From Candidatus Buchananbacteria bacterium CG10_big_fil_rev_8_21_14_0_10_33_19 (lineage in GTDB: Bacteria > Patescibacteria > ABY1 > 2-01-FULL-39-33), in assembly GCA_002773855.1 (NCBI GenBank), contig PEZY01000005.1, forward strand, positions 225,809 to 289,808: a stretch of DNA of 64,000 bases, written 5' to 3'. Each line of letters opens with the position of its first letter. Positions within the stretch are counted from its first letter, which is position 1. The notes below the pieces were generated by a model that saw only the letters and a program-made list of their open reading frames with translations, was not told the DNA's origin and did not search any database. A program made the position numbers and the translations under genes. Shown here piece by piece: positions 1 to 10,100 of the stretch.

Positions 1-2351
1 CTAGCTTTTTCACCAAAAATAGCTCTGAGCAATTTTTCTTCAGCGGATAATTCAGTTTCACCTTTTGGAGTAATCTTACCGCACAAAATATCACCTGATC
101 TAACATTAGCACCAATTCTGATAATACCTTCTTCATCTAAATCTTTTAATTTTTCTTCACTCACATTTGGAATATCAGAAGTCACGACTTCTGGACCAAG
201 TTTTGTTTCACGAACTTCACAAGTATAGTCTTCAATATGAATAGATGAATATCGATCTTTTTGCACAATTCTTTCAGAAATAATAATCGCATCCTCATAG
301 TTATAACCCTGCCATGGCATAAAAGCCACCAAGATATTTTGACCCAAAGCTAGTTCACCACCATCAGTAGCTGGACCATCAGCGATAGGTTCACCTTTTT
401 TAATTTTTTGATTAATAGAAACTATTGGTCTTTGATTAATACAAGTCGAAGCATTAGATCGCAAAAATTTATTCAAAATATAAGTATCAGTCTTACCTGA
501 TTTATTTTTAATTTCAATACTATTACCACTTAAACCAACAACCTCACCAGCTTCTTTGGCTAAAATAATATGACCCGAATCTTGAGCCGCTCTAGCTTCA
601 ACACCAGTACCGACAAGTGGTGCCTGTGGTTTAATACAAGACACTGCCTGACGTTGCATGTTTGTACCCATAAGTGCACGCACCGCGTCATCATGTTCCA
701 AGAAAGGAATAAGTGAAGTAGCAATAGATACAATCTGATTAGAAGCTACATCCATATATTCAATATTACTAGAACTAGTAATAGTTGGTTTTAATTTTAC
801 TCTGGCTTCAACTTTTTCTTTAATAAAATAACCTTGATCATCAAGCTTAGCGGTCGAAGTAGTTGTTGTTACTCGACTTTCTTCAAAAGCATCCAAATAA
901 ACAATTTCATCAGTCACTCTGGCCCGACCATCTTTTTCTTTGATGACTTTATAATATGGGGTCTCTAGAAAACCAAATTCATTAACTCGAGCATAACTAG
1001 ACATATGACCGACTAAACCAATATTAGGACCTTCTGGAGTAGCAATCGGACAAATTCTACCATAATGAGTAGGGTGAACGTCTCTGACTTCAAAGCCAGC
1101 TCTTTCACGAGACAAACCACCAGGACCCATAGCGTTTAACCTTCTCTTGTGTTCTAATTCAGCCAGTGGATTGACTTGGTCCATAAACTGAGATAGCTGA
1201 GATGACATAAAGAATTCTTTCACGGCACTATTAACCGGTCTAGCATTTATTAATTTACTAGGAGTTAAAGCAGTCATATCTAAAGTGCTCATTCTGTCTT
1301 TGATAATTCTTTCCATTCTGGCCAAACCAATTCTAAATTTATTTTGAATTAATTCACCGGCCGCTCTAATTCTTCTATTGCCCAAATGATCAATATCATC
1401 AGCATCATCCTGAGTAATATTTAATCTAATAATTTCTTTAAGAATATTAATGATATCGTCTTTAAGTAAAATTCTATTTTCTTTAGTAATTGGCAAATCT
1501 ACATCAAATCTTTGATTTAATTTATATCTACCAACTCGACCAAAGTCATAACGAGAAAAATTAAAGAACATATTATCAATCAACTGTTTGGCATTATCTG
1601 GAGTGGCTAAATCACCTGGTCTAATTCTTTTATAGACTTCAATTAAGCCTTCAGCTTCATTAGTTGAAGCATCTTTTTTAAGTGAGGCTTCAATATATTT
1701 AATATCTGGATCGTTATCAACATCTTTAAATAATTCTAAAATTGATTCGTCACTATTAAAACCAAAAGCTCGAAGCAAAGTCGTAGCCGACACTTTTCTT
1801 TTGCGATCAATTTTTACCCAGATTACACCATTGTTATCGGTTTCAAATTCCAACCAAGAACCTCGATTAGGAATAACCTTAGCACCATACAATTTACCAT
1901 CATTGCCAGCTTGATTACTAAAGAAGACACCAGCTGATCTAATCAGCTGAGAGACAATTACTCTTTCAATACCATTAATGATAAAAGTACCTCTGTCTGT
2001 CATCAATGGAAAATCCCCAAGATAAACTTCCTGATCAACAGATTGACCAGTTTTTTTGTTCAACAAAGTAACATTAACACGAAGAGGTGCTTCGTAAGTA
2101 ATGTTTTTTTGTTTACTAGTAGTCTCATCAAATTTTGGATCATCTAAAGTATAATCACCAAAATAAACTTCTAAATCACGACCAATGAAGTCAGTAATCG
2201 GAGAAACTTCATCAAAAAGTTCCTTTAAGCCTTCATCCCAAAACCAGGCAAATGAATTCTTTTGTAGTTCGATTAAATCTGGCAGTGGTAAAACCTGCTT
2301 GTCAGAAAAACTTGTTCTTTCCATTACTTGTGTGTTTTTTTGTTGAGACAT
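1..2351 (-). CDS. rpoB: DNA-directed RNA polymerase subunit beta, C-terminal part cut by window edge
   Basis: Beta subunit of RNA polymerase; with beta' it forms the catalytic core. The reading frame is open from an ATG at 2351 to the left edge, giving about 783 residues. The N-terminus (MSQQKNTQVMERTSF) is followed by the protrusion/lobe segments and fork regions, including a GTFIINGIERVIVSQLIRS block. The visible end is the GKITPKGETELSAEEKLLR block that precedes the last third of the protein. rpoC would be expected beyond the left edge. No SD sequence precedes the start. The gene sits behind a leader of about 200 nt with a terminator-like hairpin 40 nt before the ATG. Identification is secure; only the 3' end is missing. 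Confidence 0.98.
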   Translation of the reverse strand, partial: MSQQKNTQVMERTSFSDKQVLPLPDLIELQKNSFAWFWDEGLKELFDEVSPITDFIGRDLEVYFGDYTLDDPKFDETTSKQKNITYEAPLRVNVTLLNKKTGQSVDQEVYLGDFPLMTDRGTFIINGIERVIVSQLIRSAGVFFSNQAGNDGKLYGAKVIPNRGSWLEFETDNNGVIWVKIDRKRKVSATTLLRAFGFNSDESILELFKDVDNDPDIKYIEASLKKDASTNEAEGLIEVYKRIRPGDLATPDNAKQLIDNMFFNFSRYDFGRVGRYKLNQRFDVDLPITKENRILLKDDIINILKEIIRLNITQDDADDIDHLGNRRIRAAGELIQNKFRIGLARMERIIKDRMSTLDMTALTPSKLINARPVNSAVKEFFMSSQLSQFMDQVNPLAELEHKRRLNAMGPGGLSRERAGFEVRDVHPTHYGRICPIATPEGPNIGLVGHMSSYARVNEFGFLETPYYKVIKEKDGRARVTDEIVYLDAFEESRVTTTTSTAKLDDQGYFIKEKVEARVKLKPTITSSSNIEYMDVASNQIVSIATSLIPFLEHDDAVRALMGTNMQRQAVSCIKPQAPLVGTGVEARAAQDSGHIILAKEAGEVVGLSGNSIEIKNKSGKTDTYILNKFLRSNASTCINQRPIVSINQKIKKGEPIADGPATDGGELALGQNILVAFMPWQGYNYEDAIIISERIVQKDRYSSIHIEDYTCEVRETKLGPEVVTSDIPNVSEEKLKDLDEEGIIRIGANVRSGDILCGKITPKGETELSAEEKLLRAIFGEKA

Positions 2352-2391
2352 AATATAATATTTGATTGTTATATTTTGGCTAGAATAGACG

Positions 2392-2441
2392 CAAAAAAGC
2401 TCATTTCTTGTTATCCCCAATTACATTAGGTAAGAAATGAG
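2392..2441 (-). terminator. Terminator-like hairpin in the rpoB leader (possible attenuator)
   Basis: Read on the minus strand, CTCATTTCTT pairs perfectly with AAGAAATGAG over 10 bp, followed by GC and six T. It lies between the presumed rpoB promoter near 2560-2589 and the rpoB start, where an ordinary gene-end terminator would make no sense. It is therefore a candidate attenuator. The fold is seen; the regulatory role is inferred. Confidence 0.6.
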
Positions 2442-2559
2442 TTATATTAATTAAGATTGTATTGGAATTGTACACCCACTATCTTTTGAAGGTTATTAAC
2501 CCAATGATTGTCATTGAAGTAGGGTTTTTTAAAATAAATCACTAAAAACAGTTATTGAC

Positions 2560-2589
2560 ATTTTAACAGAAAAAATGTATTAAAGTCAA
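2560..2589 (-). promoter_or_regulatory. Probable rpoB promoter
   Basis: On the minus strand, TTGACT at 2589-2584 and TAAAAT at 2565-2560 are separated by 18 bp. Transcription would start near 2553 and give a leader of about 200 nt. An overlapping plus-strand TTGACA/TATTAA pair is also present, so orientation rests on the gene order. The rest of the 2352-2799 gap is AT-rich and holds one perfect DnaA-box 9-mer (TTATCCACA, 2717-2725) but no gene that I can see. Confidence 0.55.
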
Positions 2590-2799
2590 GTGTTATACAA
2601 ATTTTTAAAAAGATGTCAAATATTTTCTTATTTTTAGCTAAATTTAAATAATTTTTATCAAATATCAATAATCATAAAGTTGATATTGTTGACAAAATAA
2701 ATCTTTATTCCCCTACTTATCCACAGATAAAAAATCAGATAACTTTTATTTATCATATTTATTAGGCAAAATCATGTTATTAAACTAATACCATAATAA

Positions 2800-4128
2800 C
2801 TAACCATTCAGTAATTCACGAGCTACTTGCCGCTCATCCCAAAATGTTTTTTGATTATTTGGCCCTACAATCGCCTGCTCACACCCCTTACCAGTTAGTA
2901 AAATTAGGTCTTTTTCGCTAGCCAAACTGATAGCTTTTTTAATAGCCTCTCGTCGATCTAATATCTTAAATAAATCTCTATTAATTTCTTTGCCGCCATC
3001 ATTAGCACCACCCGCCACTTCATCAATTATTTCTTGTGGATCATCATCATACGGGTCTTCATTGGTTACCACTACATAATCAGCGTGCGAAGCGGCTAAC
3101 CTGCCTAAAACTGGGCGTCGATCTCGATCCCGGCCACCACCACAAGAACCTAAAACATGAATAATTTTATGCTCATTATCTACCAAATTATGCTGCCTGA
3201 CACAGTCATAAAGCTGTCTTAAACTTTCTGGTTCTGGAGCATAATCCACTAACACCTTAAAATTTTGACCTTCATTAATAAATTCCATTCGTCCCGGAAT
3301 ACTTTCAATCTTCTCCAGTGCCTTACGACAAGCAGAAATATCAATACCCTGAGACTGGCCAACAGTAATCGCCGCAAGTGCATTATAAACATTAAACAAA
3401 CCTAGTAATTTTAAACTAACTTTAGAATCATACACTTCAAAAGTGATACCATTGTCATTAAAAGAAATATTATCAGCTTCTACCTTAGCTTTTAATTCAC
3501 CGTCTCGGCTTTTACCCTTAACGCCATATCCATATCTGGCATCAGCCTCATACTTCATAAAATCTTTAATATATTCATCATCGGTATTAGCGACAATCAC
3601 TTTATCAATTATCTGACCATTAATTTTTTTGTGTCTATCGTGTTTTAGCTTGGCAAACAATTGCTCTTTGGCTTTTTTATAATTTTCAAAACTCCCATGA
3701 GATTCGATATGCTCTGGTGTTAAATTGGTAAATACCGAAATATCATAATTAATACCCAAGTGTCGATGTTGAGCAATACCCTCAGAAGAAGTTTCCACTA
3801 TTGCATACTGACAACCGGCTTTAACCATATCGTGTAACATTTTTTGTAATTCGTTTCTGCCCAGCATAGTCATTTTTTTATCATTCAACCACTCTTTACT
3901 GCCAATCTTAAACCAAGCGGTGGAAGTGGCTCCTACTATATAGCCAGCCTCTTCTAAAATACGAGCAATCATCATTACAGTTGTCGATTTACCATTGGTG
4001 CCAGTCACGCCAATGACAATCATTTTTTCTGATGGATTGCCATAAACAATCTTACTACCAACAGCTAATGATTTATGATATTGACCTAATAATTTTTTGG
4101 GAATTATTTTTTTAATTTTTTGTTTCAT
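2800..4128 (-). CDS. MurE-like Mur ligase lacking the N-terminal domain
   Basis: ATP-dependent Mur ligase of the UDP-MurNAc-tripeptide synthetase group, adding a residue to the peptidoglycan stem peptide in the cytoplasm. The P-loop GTNGKST is at residues 43-49. The TNLTPEHIESHGSF block and the YKKAKEQLF motif, whose Lys is carbamylated in this family, follow. The C-terminal domain carries DYAPEPESLRQLY and GSCGGGRDRDRRPVLG. At 442 residues it starts almost at the ATP-binding domain; the usual UDP-binding N-terminal domain is missing or reduced. The position of the MurE DNPR motif, which reads diaminopimelate, reads NEDPYDDDP, so the amino acid added is uncertain. It is followed 1 bp after the ruvA stop, suggesting an operon. 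Confidence 0.85.
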   Translation of the reverse strand: MKQKIKKIIPKKLLGQYHKSLAVGSKIVYGNPSEKMIVIGVTGTNGKSTTVMMIARILEEAGYIVGATSTAWFKIGSKEWLNDKKMTMLGRNELQKMLHDMVKAGCQYAIVETSSEGIAQHRHLGINYDISVFTNLTPEHIESHGSFENYKKAKEQLFAKLKHDRHKKINGQIIDKVIVANTDDEYIKDFMKYEADARYGYGVKGKSRDGELKAKVEADNISFNDNGITFEVYDSKVSLKLLGLFNVYNALAAITVGQSQGIDISACRKALEKIESIPGRMEFINEGQNFKVLVDYAPEPESLRQLYDCVRQHNLVDNEHKIIHVLGSCGGGRDRDRRPVLGRLAASHADYVVVTNEDPYDDDPQEIIDEVAGGANDGGKEINRDLFKILDRREAIKKAISLASEKDLILLTGKGCEQAIVGPNNQKTFWDERQVARELLNG

Positions 4129-4129
4129 A

Positions 4130-4714
4130 TTATTTTTGGCCTAAAATTTTTAAGGCTTCTTTTATTTTGTCACCGGTTTCAGTGGCTTTAACGTGTGATA
4201 ATACTTCCCTCACTTGTGATGGCGAGTAACCCAAACCAATCAAAGCCTCTAGTGCCTCACCAAACTGATCACTCCAATCACCACCACCGCTACTTTCAAT
4301 ACCACCAATTTTATTCTGTAAACCGGCCACAATTTTTTGAGCTGTCTTGGGGCCAATACCCGATACCTTACTTAAGATATCCGCATTGCCAGTGTTGGCC
4401 GCCTCTTTTAAATCTTCAACTTTAGCTTTGTGTAAAATATTTATAGCACTCTTGGGCCCTACTCCAGAAATCGAAATTAAAATTTCAAAAAAACCCAATT
4501 CTTCATGAGTCGCAAAGCCATAAAGATCCAAAGCCGTTTCGGCCACTTGAGTATAAATAAATAATTCTATATCCTGACCAGTTTGTAAATTATTCACCAA
4601 TCTATCCAAAGTATAAACCTTATAACCCACTCCAGAAACATCAATAATTATAAAATTATCTTTTTTGGGAATAGCGCTTTTATATTTTATATTACCTCTG
4701 AGGTAAGCAATCAT
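4130..4714 (-). CDS. ruvA: Holliday junction branch migration protein RuvA
   Basis: RuvA binds four-way DNA junctions and loads the RuvB motor during recombinational repair. The protein has 194 residues, normal for the family. The N-terminal OB-fold begins MIAYLRGNI and contains GVGYKV. Two helix-hairpin-helix motifs follow (ISGVGPKSAINIL near residue 79 and VSGIGPKTAQKIV near residue 115). A C-terminal three-helix domain (EALEALIGLGYSPSQVREVL) is the part that contacts RuvB. ruvB is not adjacent. It lies 1 bp from the Mur ligase and 27 bp from the U32 gene in the same direction. Confidence 0.97.
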   Translation of the reverse strand: MIAYLRGNIKYKSAIPKKDNFIIIDVSGVGYKVYTLDRLVNNLQTGQDIELFIYTQVAETALDLYGFATHEELGFFEILISISGVGPKSAINILHKAKVEDLKEAANTGNADILSKVSGIGPKTAQKIVAGLQNKIGGIESSGGGDWSDQFGEALEALIGLGYSPSQVREVLSHVKATETGDKIKEALKILGQK

Positions 4715-4741
4715 AATTATTATTGTAAATTTAAACCCTCT

Positions 4742-5989
4742 TTAAGCCTTTATTTTTCTAATCAAACTCATATTCACTATATCATATTTTGTACTAACTT
4801 CCACATAATATAATTCAGCAGTGCCGCCACGAATTTTATCTAAACTTTTACCATTTTCGGTAAAAAATTCTTTAAATTTAATTTTATATACATCTCGTGG
4901 TGTCAAAATTTCAATATTTTCATTAGAGTCCAAGGAATTATGAGCTTTCAATGTTATTGTTTGACGACTACTATTTAATTTTTCTACTCCCACTACTTCC
5001 CCCACAAATTCCCAATCACTCATGGCCTTAGAGGTTTTAAATTCCTGTCGACTATTATTCTCATCACCCAATAAAAAACCAGTGGTGTAACCACGATTAT
5101 CTATCTTATTTAATTCACTTTTTATTTCTTTTAATTTTTTATTTTTTGGATCACTGTTTTCAACAATTAATAAATCCATCGCCTGACGATAAGCTCTGAT
5201 GACTGTGGCTAAATAATAAATACTTTTGGTGCGACCTTCTATTTTAAAAGACACTATCCCCGCTTTAGATAAAGATTCTAAATGATTCATTAAATTTAAA
5301 TCCTTAGAGTTCATAATATAGGTGCCATTTTCATCTTGTTCAACCGGGATCATTTCGCCTGGTCGCTTCGGTTCTTCTAAATAAACATTGTAATTCCAAC
5401 GACAGGATTGTGTACACATCCCCAAATTAGCACTCCGCTTGTTAAACCAAGCTGACAGATAGCAGCGCCCAGAATAACTCATACACATAGACCCATGCAC
5501 AAATATTTCCAATTCTACCTTAGGTACTTTTTTATGAATCTCAACAATATCTACTAGTGATGTTTCTCGCCCCAGAATTACTCGCTCCACGCCTTGATCT
5601 TGCCAAAATTTAACAGCTTCATAATTTAAAGTATTCATTTGTGTCGATAAATGAACTGGAATTTCCGGGATAATTCTTTTGACTACAGCCAAAACTCCTG
5701 GGTCAGCCAAAATAATAGCATCAGGTTTAAATTCTTTTATTTTTTTTAAATAATTTGGCAACAATTTAAAATGCCGGTTATGAGCAAATATATTAATCGT
5801 AATATATACTTTTTTACCAAGTTGATGAGCATAATCGATACCAATTTTAATATCTTTTAAATCAAAATCAGTTTTCGCTCTAAGTGAATAGGCTGGTAAA
5901 CCAATATAAACGGCATCGGCGCCATAGGCGAAAGCAATTTTTAATTTCTTTAAACTGCCGGCTGGTGCTAATAATTCAATTCTTTTCAT
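4742..5989 (-). CDS. Peptidase U32 family protein, TrhP/YegQ-like
   Basis: The U32 family includes enzymes that hydroxylate tRNA uridine-34 (TrhP) or 23S rRNA (RlhA) using prephenate and an iron-sulfur cluster; true protease activity is doubtful for most members. The N-terminus ELLAPAGSLKKLKIAFAYGA and the segment HGSMCMSYSGRCYLSAW are diagnostic. Four cysteines at about 169, 176, 192 and 196 are placed to hold a 4Fe-4S cluster. The C-terminal beta-barrel part (residues about 320-415) fits the TrhP type. At 415 residues it is a short, single-module member. The tRNA role is assigned from family resemblance only. Confidence 0.85.
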   Translation of the reverse strand: MKRIELLAPAGSLKKLKIAFAYGADAVYIGLPAYSLRAKTDFDLKDIKIGIDYAHQLGKKVYITINIFAHNRHFKLLPNYLKKIKEFKPDAIILADPGVLAVVKRIIPEIPVHLSTQMNTLNYEAVKFWQDQGVERVILGRETSLVDIVEIHKKVPKVELEIFVHGSMCMSYSGRCYLSAWFNKRSANLGMCTQSCRWNYNVYLEEPKRPGEMIPVEQDENGTYIMNSKDLNLMNHLESLSKAGIVSFKIEGRTKSIYYLATVIRAYRQAMDLLIVENSDPKNKKLKEIKSELNKIDNRGYTTGFLLGDENNSRQEFKTSKAMSDWEFVGEVVGVEKLNSSRQTITLKAHNSLDSNENIEILTPRDVYKIKFKEFFTENGKSLDKIRGGTAELYYVEVSTKYDIVNMSLIRKIKA

Positions 5990-6073
5990 AAATAATTTAA
6001 ATAGTATAAAACGAGAAAATTATACAATAATATAGCTAAAAATTCAAGTTAAACAAAAAATAAACAAATAAAA

Positions 6074-6096
6074 AATAGGCAATTTAATTGCCTATT
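6074..6096 (-). terminator. Terminator of the MazG-NadD gene
   Basis: AATAGGCAAT pairs with ATTGCCTATT around a 3-nt loop, and on the minus strand is followed by TTTTTTATTT. It lies directly after the stop of the gene at 6107. Confidence 0.8.
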
Positions 6097-6106
6097 AAAA
6101 CCAAAA

Positions 6107-6970
6107 TTACCTATACAGTTGATGTGCCAAAATATAATTAAAAATATGTTCATCAAGTTCTGGCATCATTATATCTTGGTGTCTTAACCACTCTCGAACA
6201 TTAGTCGAAGCAGTATCCGGCACATCACTTTCTTCGGTCAGAAAAATATGCGGTGGTCTAAGGTACCAATTAACAGATTCATTTCTTTTTACGCCAATTC
6301 TTGGCACTACCACAAAGCGCATCATTCTTTCTAGTTCTTCATAACCTACCCAAGTGGGAAAATCATTAGCATTATCCATACCAATAATAATACTAAAATC
6401 ATATTGATCTTTGGCCATCTGTTGATCTAAAAGTGTTTTAACAAAATGATAAGTTTGTCCAGCTAATTGATTTTTTATTTCAAAATCAAACACCTTAATA
6501 CGACCATCGACTCTAGCTGCAATTTCGCACATCCGCAAACGGTGTTCTGGATCAATCATCTGCTTACCATTCATATGACGATAACAAGGCATTAGCCAAA
6601 CTTCATCAAAAGTTTTGCTGGTATTTAAAACAAACTGAGCCAACTTGATATGACCAATTGTTGGCGGATCAAAAGCTCCGCCTAGTATAGCTACCTTTAA
6701 CTTACGGCCCAACGTTTTATACTGCTCTTCACGCCTTTGAATTTTAACCAGAGTAGCTCTAACATTTTTTTCATAATCCCAACCACATTCGTTACACAGC
6801 TGAATAGCAGAGGCTAGTAGATCTCCAACTTCTTCCTGAAGATTAGCAACACCAGTCATTCGATGAAGTTCTATAGCTTCATCTAAAATATCATTCAATC
6901 TCTGTTTTAATGGTGTTCTACCAAATGTACTTTCAAAAATATCTTTTACTTGTTTTTGTAATTTGTTCAT
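6107..6970 (-). CDS. nadD: Fusion of a MazG-like pyrophosphohydrolase and nicotinate-nucleotide adenylyltransferase (NadD)
   Basis: The C-terminal 195 residues are a NadD/CoaD-type nucleotidyltransferase that makes dinucleotide NAD precursors from NaMN and ATP. The motif GGAFDPPTIGH (97-107) is the HxGH-type active site; ASTNVREWL near the end matches the SSTxIR signature. Residues 1-90 are not part of NadD: they are all-helical with EAIEL and EEVGD (46-50), the metal-binding pattern of MazG-like NTP pyrophosphohydrolases. The junction (KTLGRKLKVAILGG) is continuous with no frameshift. A promoter (TTGACA, 17 bp, TATTAT) and a GGGAGA sequence 13 nt before the ATG precede it. It is monocistronic with its own terminator. 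The fusion is seen; joint function in nucleotide clean-up is inferred. Confidence 0.88.
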   Translation of the reverse strand: MNKLQKQVKDIFESTFGRTPLKQRLNDILDEAIELHRMTGVANLQEEVGDLLASAIQLCNECGWDYEKNVRATLVKIQRREEQYKTLGRKLKVAILGGAFDPPTIGHIKLAQFVLNTSKTFDEVWLMPCYRHMNGKQMIDPEHRLRMCEIAARVDGRIKVFDFEIKNQLAGQTYHFVKTLLDQQMAKDQYDFSIIIGMDNANDFPTWVGYEELERMMRFVVVPRIGVKRNESVNWYLRPPHIFLTEESDVPDTASTNVREWLRHQDIMMPELDEHIFNYILAHQLYR

Positions 6971-7064
6971 CAGAAAGGCTTCTCCCTTGGGTTAAGTTAA
7001 TTTCAAAGTACAACTCATAATAATAGCCAACAAGGTCAAAAATGTCAAATTTAGGCCAAAAACA

Positions 7065-7091
7065 AACACTTCAAGCCTAGCTTGAAGTGTT
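7065..7091 (-). terminator. ileS terminator
   Basis: A perfect 12-bp stem (AACACTTCAAGC with GCTTGAAGTGTT) with a 3-nt loop, followed on the minus strand by TTTGTTTTT. It lies 12 bp after the ileS stop. Confidence 0.85.
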
Positions 7092-7102
7092 CGCCATAAA
7101 AT

Positions 7103-10100
7103 TTAAATTTTCTGTATCGCTAATTTAACTTCTTCACCATTTAGATTAAAACTCTTACCATGATCATCCTGATTAATTAATTTAGAGGTTAAAGTAGAAT
7201 TCTTTAGTTCGGTTGAAAGTTTTTCACCAGTTAACACTTGTTTCATTATTTCGCTATCACTAGTCCACAAAACATTTATCCGATCACCAATAGTTAAGCC
7301 ATCTGTCTTTCTTAAGCTATTAATAGTTCTAATTAATTCTCGAAGTAAGCCTTCTAATTTTAATTCATCAGTTAATTCTAAATCTAATTCTACTTTTATT
7401 TCTGCGCCTTTTTCAAACTCGACAGTTTTCACATTTACTTCATCAGCGATTAGTTCAGATAGTTCGACTGGCAAATCATAACCAATGACTTTTAATTTAG
7501 CTAGCGGTTGTCTAATCTTTACTCCTTTTTCTGCTCGCATAGCCAAGCCCATTTCCACAATTCGTCTCACACTCTCCATTTGATCAATTATTTTATCATC
7601 AATGTTTCCAGCTTGTGGCCATTTGGCTAAATGAACTGATTCTAATTCTCCACCCACCCCACGGTAAACAGACTCAGCTAAAAACGGGACAAACGGTGCC
7701 ATTACCTTGGATATTTCAATTAAGACAAAATTAAAAGTAGCAATCGCTTGATTCTTATCTTCGGTATCACCAGATTTAAAACGATCTCGACTGCGTCTTA
7801 ACCACCAAGTTGAAAATTCATCAATAAAATCCTGAATTGGTCGCACCGCTTTAGCCAATTGATAATTATCCATCTCTTTGGAGACAGCTACTATTAATTC
7901 ATTTAACTTCGATAACAGCCACTTATCCAAAATATTTTTAGATTGATTATTTGGTTTAATGTTTTTATCTTCATATAATTGATAAAACTTTAAAACATTA
8001 TTAGTTAACATCACCACTTTTTGGAAAGCTTCTTTAACTCCCACTTCCGAAAAATTCAAATTTTCGGATGTCATCACTGGTGATGATAATAAATAAAACC
8101 GCAAAGCGTCAGCTCCATACTTATCCATTATCAAATCTGGTTCTGGATAATTCTTTAGTCGTTTACTCATCTTATTGCCATCCTCAGCTAGTACGATACC
8201 ATTAGCAATAACATTTAAAAAGGCTGGCTTATCAAACAAAGCCGTGGCTAAAATCATTAAAGTATAAAACCAACCTCTGGTTTGATCGACACCTTCAGCA
8301 ATAAAATCAGCTGGAAAAGTATCTTGGAATTTATCTTTATTTTCAAACGGATAATGCAGTTGAGCATATGGCATCGAACCAGATTCAAACCAACAATCCA
8401 ACACTTCTGGCACTCGTTTCATTTCACCAGTACACTTTTCACATTTAAATCTGATAGTATCAACAACATCCTTATGAATATCTACTGTTCTATTTTTTAA
8501 CTGGGTAATTTCGGTATTATCTGGCATATCATGATCAAAAACATTTTCCTGTTTAGTACCAGATAACTTAGCCGCCAAAACTCTAATATTATCACCATGT
8601 GAGACTAATAAAACATTTTTATCTGGGTACTGATTTCTAATATCTTTGACAAGATCCAGCATTCTATTTTCTATATCCAAAACGCTTTCACCACCGCCAG
8701 GCAAAGATTTAGTATAAGTCTTACGCCAATCTGCTAATGCTTTTGCAGCATCCTCATTGGCATCAGACTGATCTTGTAATTCACCAGGATTGACTTCATT
8801 CAATCTTTTATCAAAAATTAACCTAAGCCCTAGGCCATCAGCAATTATTTTAGCTGTTTCTCTGGCTCGCAAAACATCCGAACTAACAATTAAATCAATG
8901 TTTAAATCTTTTACATTTTTAATCGCTACTTCAGCTTGAGTTTTACCTTTTTCGGTTAAGGGATATTTATTTTCATCATCACTAAAAACATTTAAAACAT
9001 TTTTTTCAGACTCGGCATGACGAATAGCATAAATATTGGTACTAAAAATTTTTGATTTGTCTAATTCTTCTAGTGAACCAACTACTTTAATATCATTACA
9101 ATCATTACAACGCCAAACTGGTAATGGAGCACCCCAAAATCTAGATCTGGAAATCGCCCAATCCCGGGCGTCCTCTAGCCATTTACCAAAACGACCATTT
9201 TTCAAATGATTGGGAATCCAATTAACTTGTTGATTATTTTTAATTAAATCTTTTTTAATTTCAGTTACCTTCACAAACCAAGAAGAAGTGGCGTAGTTAA
9301 GTAACGGTGTATCACAACGCCAACAATGTGGATAGCTATGTTCATATTTTTCTTTAGCAAATAACAAGCCTTTTTCGGCTAAATATTTAATAATTACCAC
9401 ATCCGTTTTTTGAGTATCTTCTTTGGGCTTGACCTCTAGGCCAGCAAAAGCCTCACCAGCTTCTTTTTTGATATGACCAGTTTCATCAACATGTTGAATC
9501 ATTGGCAAATTCTTTTCGTTACCCAAAGCCATATCTTCTTCACCAAAAGCTGGCGCGATATGCACTACTCCCACACCATCAGTCGTCGACACAAAATCAG
9601 CCGACACAATAATGTATAAGTTCTCCCTATAGTCTATAGCCACGTCTTTATAACAATCAAAAAGTGGTTGATATTTTTTACCAACTAAATCATGGCCTTT
9701 TAAATTTTCTACTATCTCATAACTTTTGTCAGCAAAAACTTTCTCCAGTAAATCTTTAGCTAAAATATAATTTACATCTTCACTTTTTACTTTTACATAT
9801 TCAATATCCTCTCCCACTGCCAAAGCTACATTACCAATTAAAGTCCAAGGAGTAGTGGTCCAAGCTAGAACATAAGTCCCTGGTTCATCTACTAATTCAA
9901 ATTTAGCCGTCACTGCTAAATCCTTAACATCTTTATAACCCTGAGTTACTTCAAAATTAGACAAAGTAGTTTCACAACGTGGGCAAATATGCATAGATTT
10001 ATAGCCTTCATAAATCAAATCCTTGTCCCACAATTCTTTAAACACCCACCAAATACTTTCCATATACCATGGCTCCATAGTCCGATAATCATGTTCCATG

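Noticed and set aside
2590..2799. Replication origin suggested by a perfect DnaA box (2717-2725) in AT-rich DNA; a second box at 23683-23691
   Set aside because: Single isolated boxes; a 9-mer is expected by chance about once in this much AT-rich sequence, and dnaA/dnaN are not nearby.
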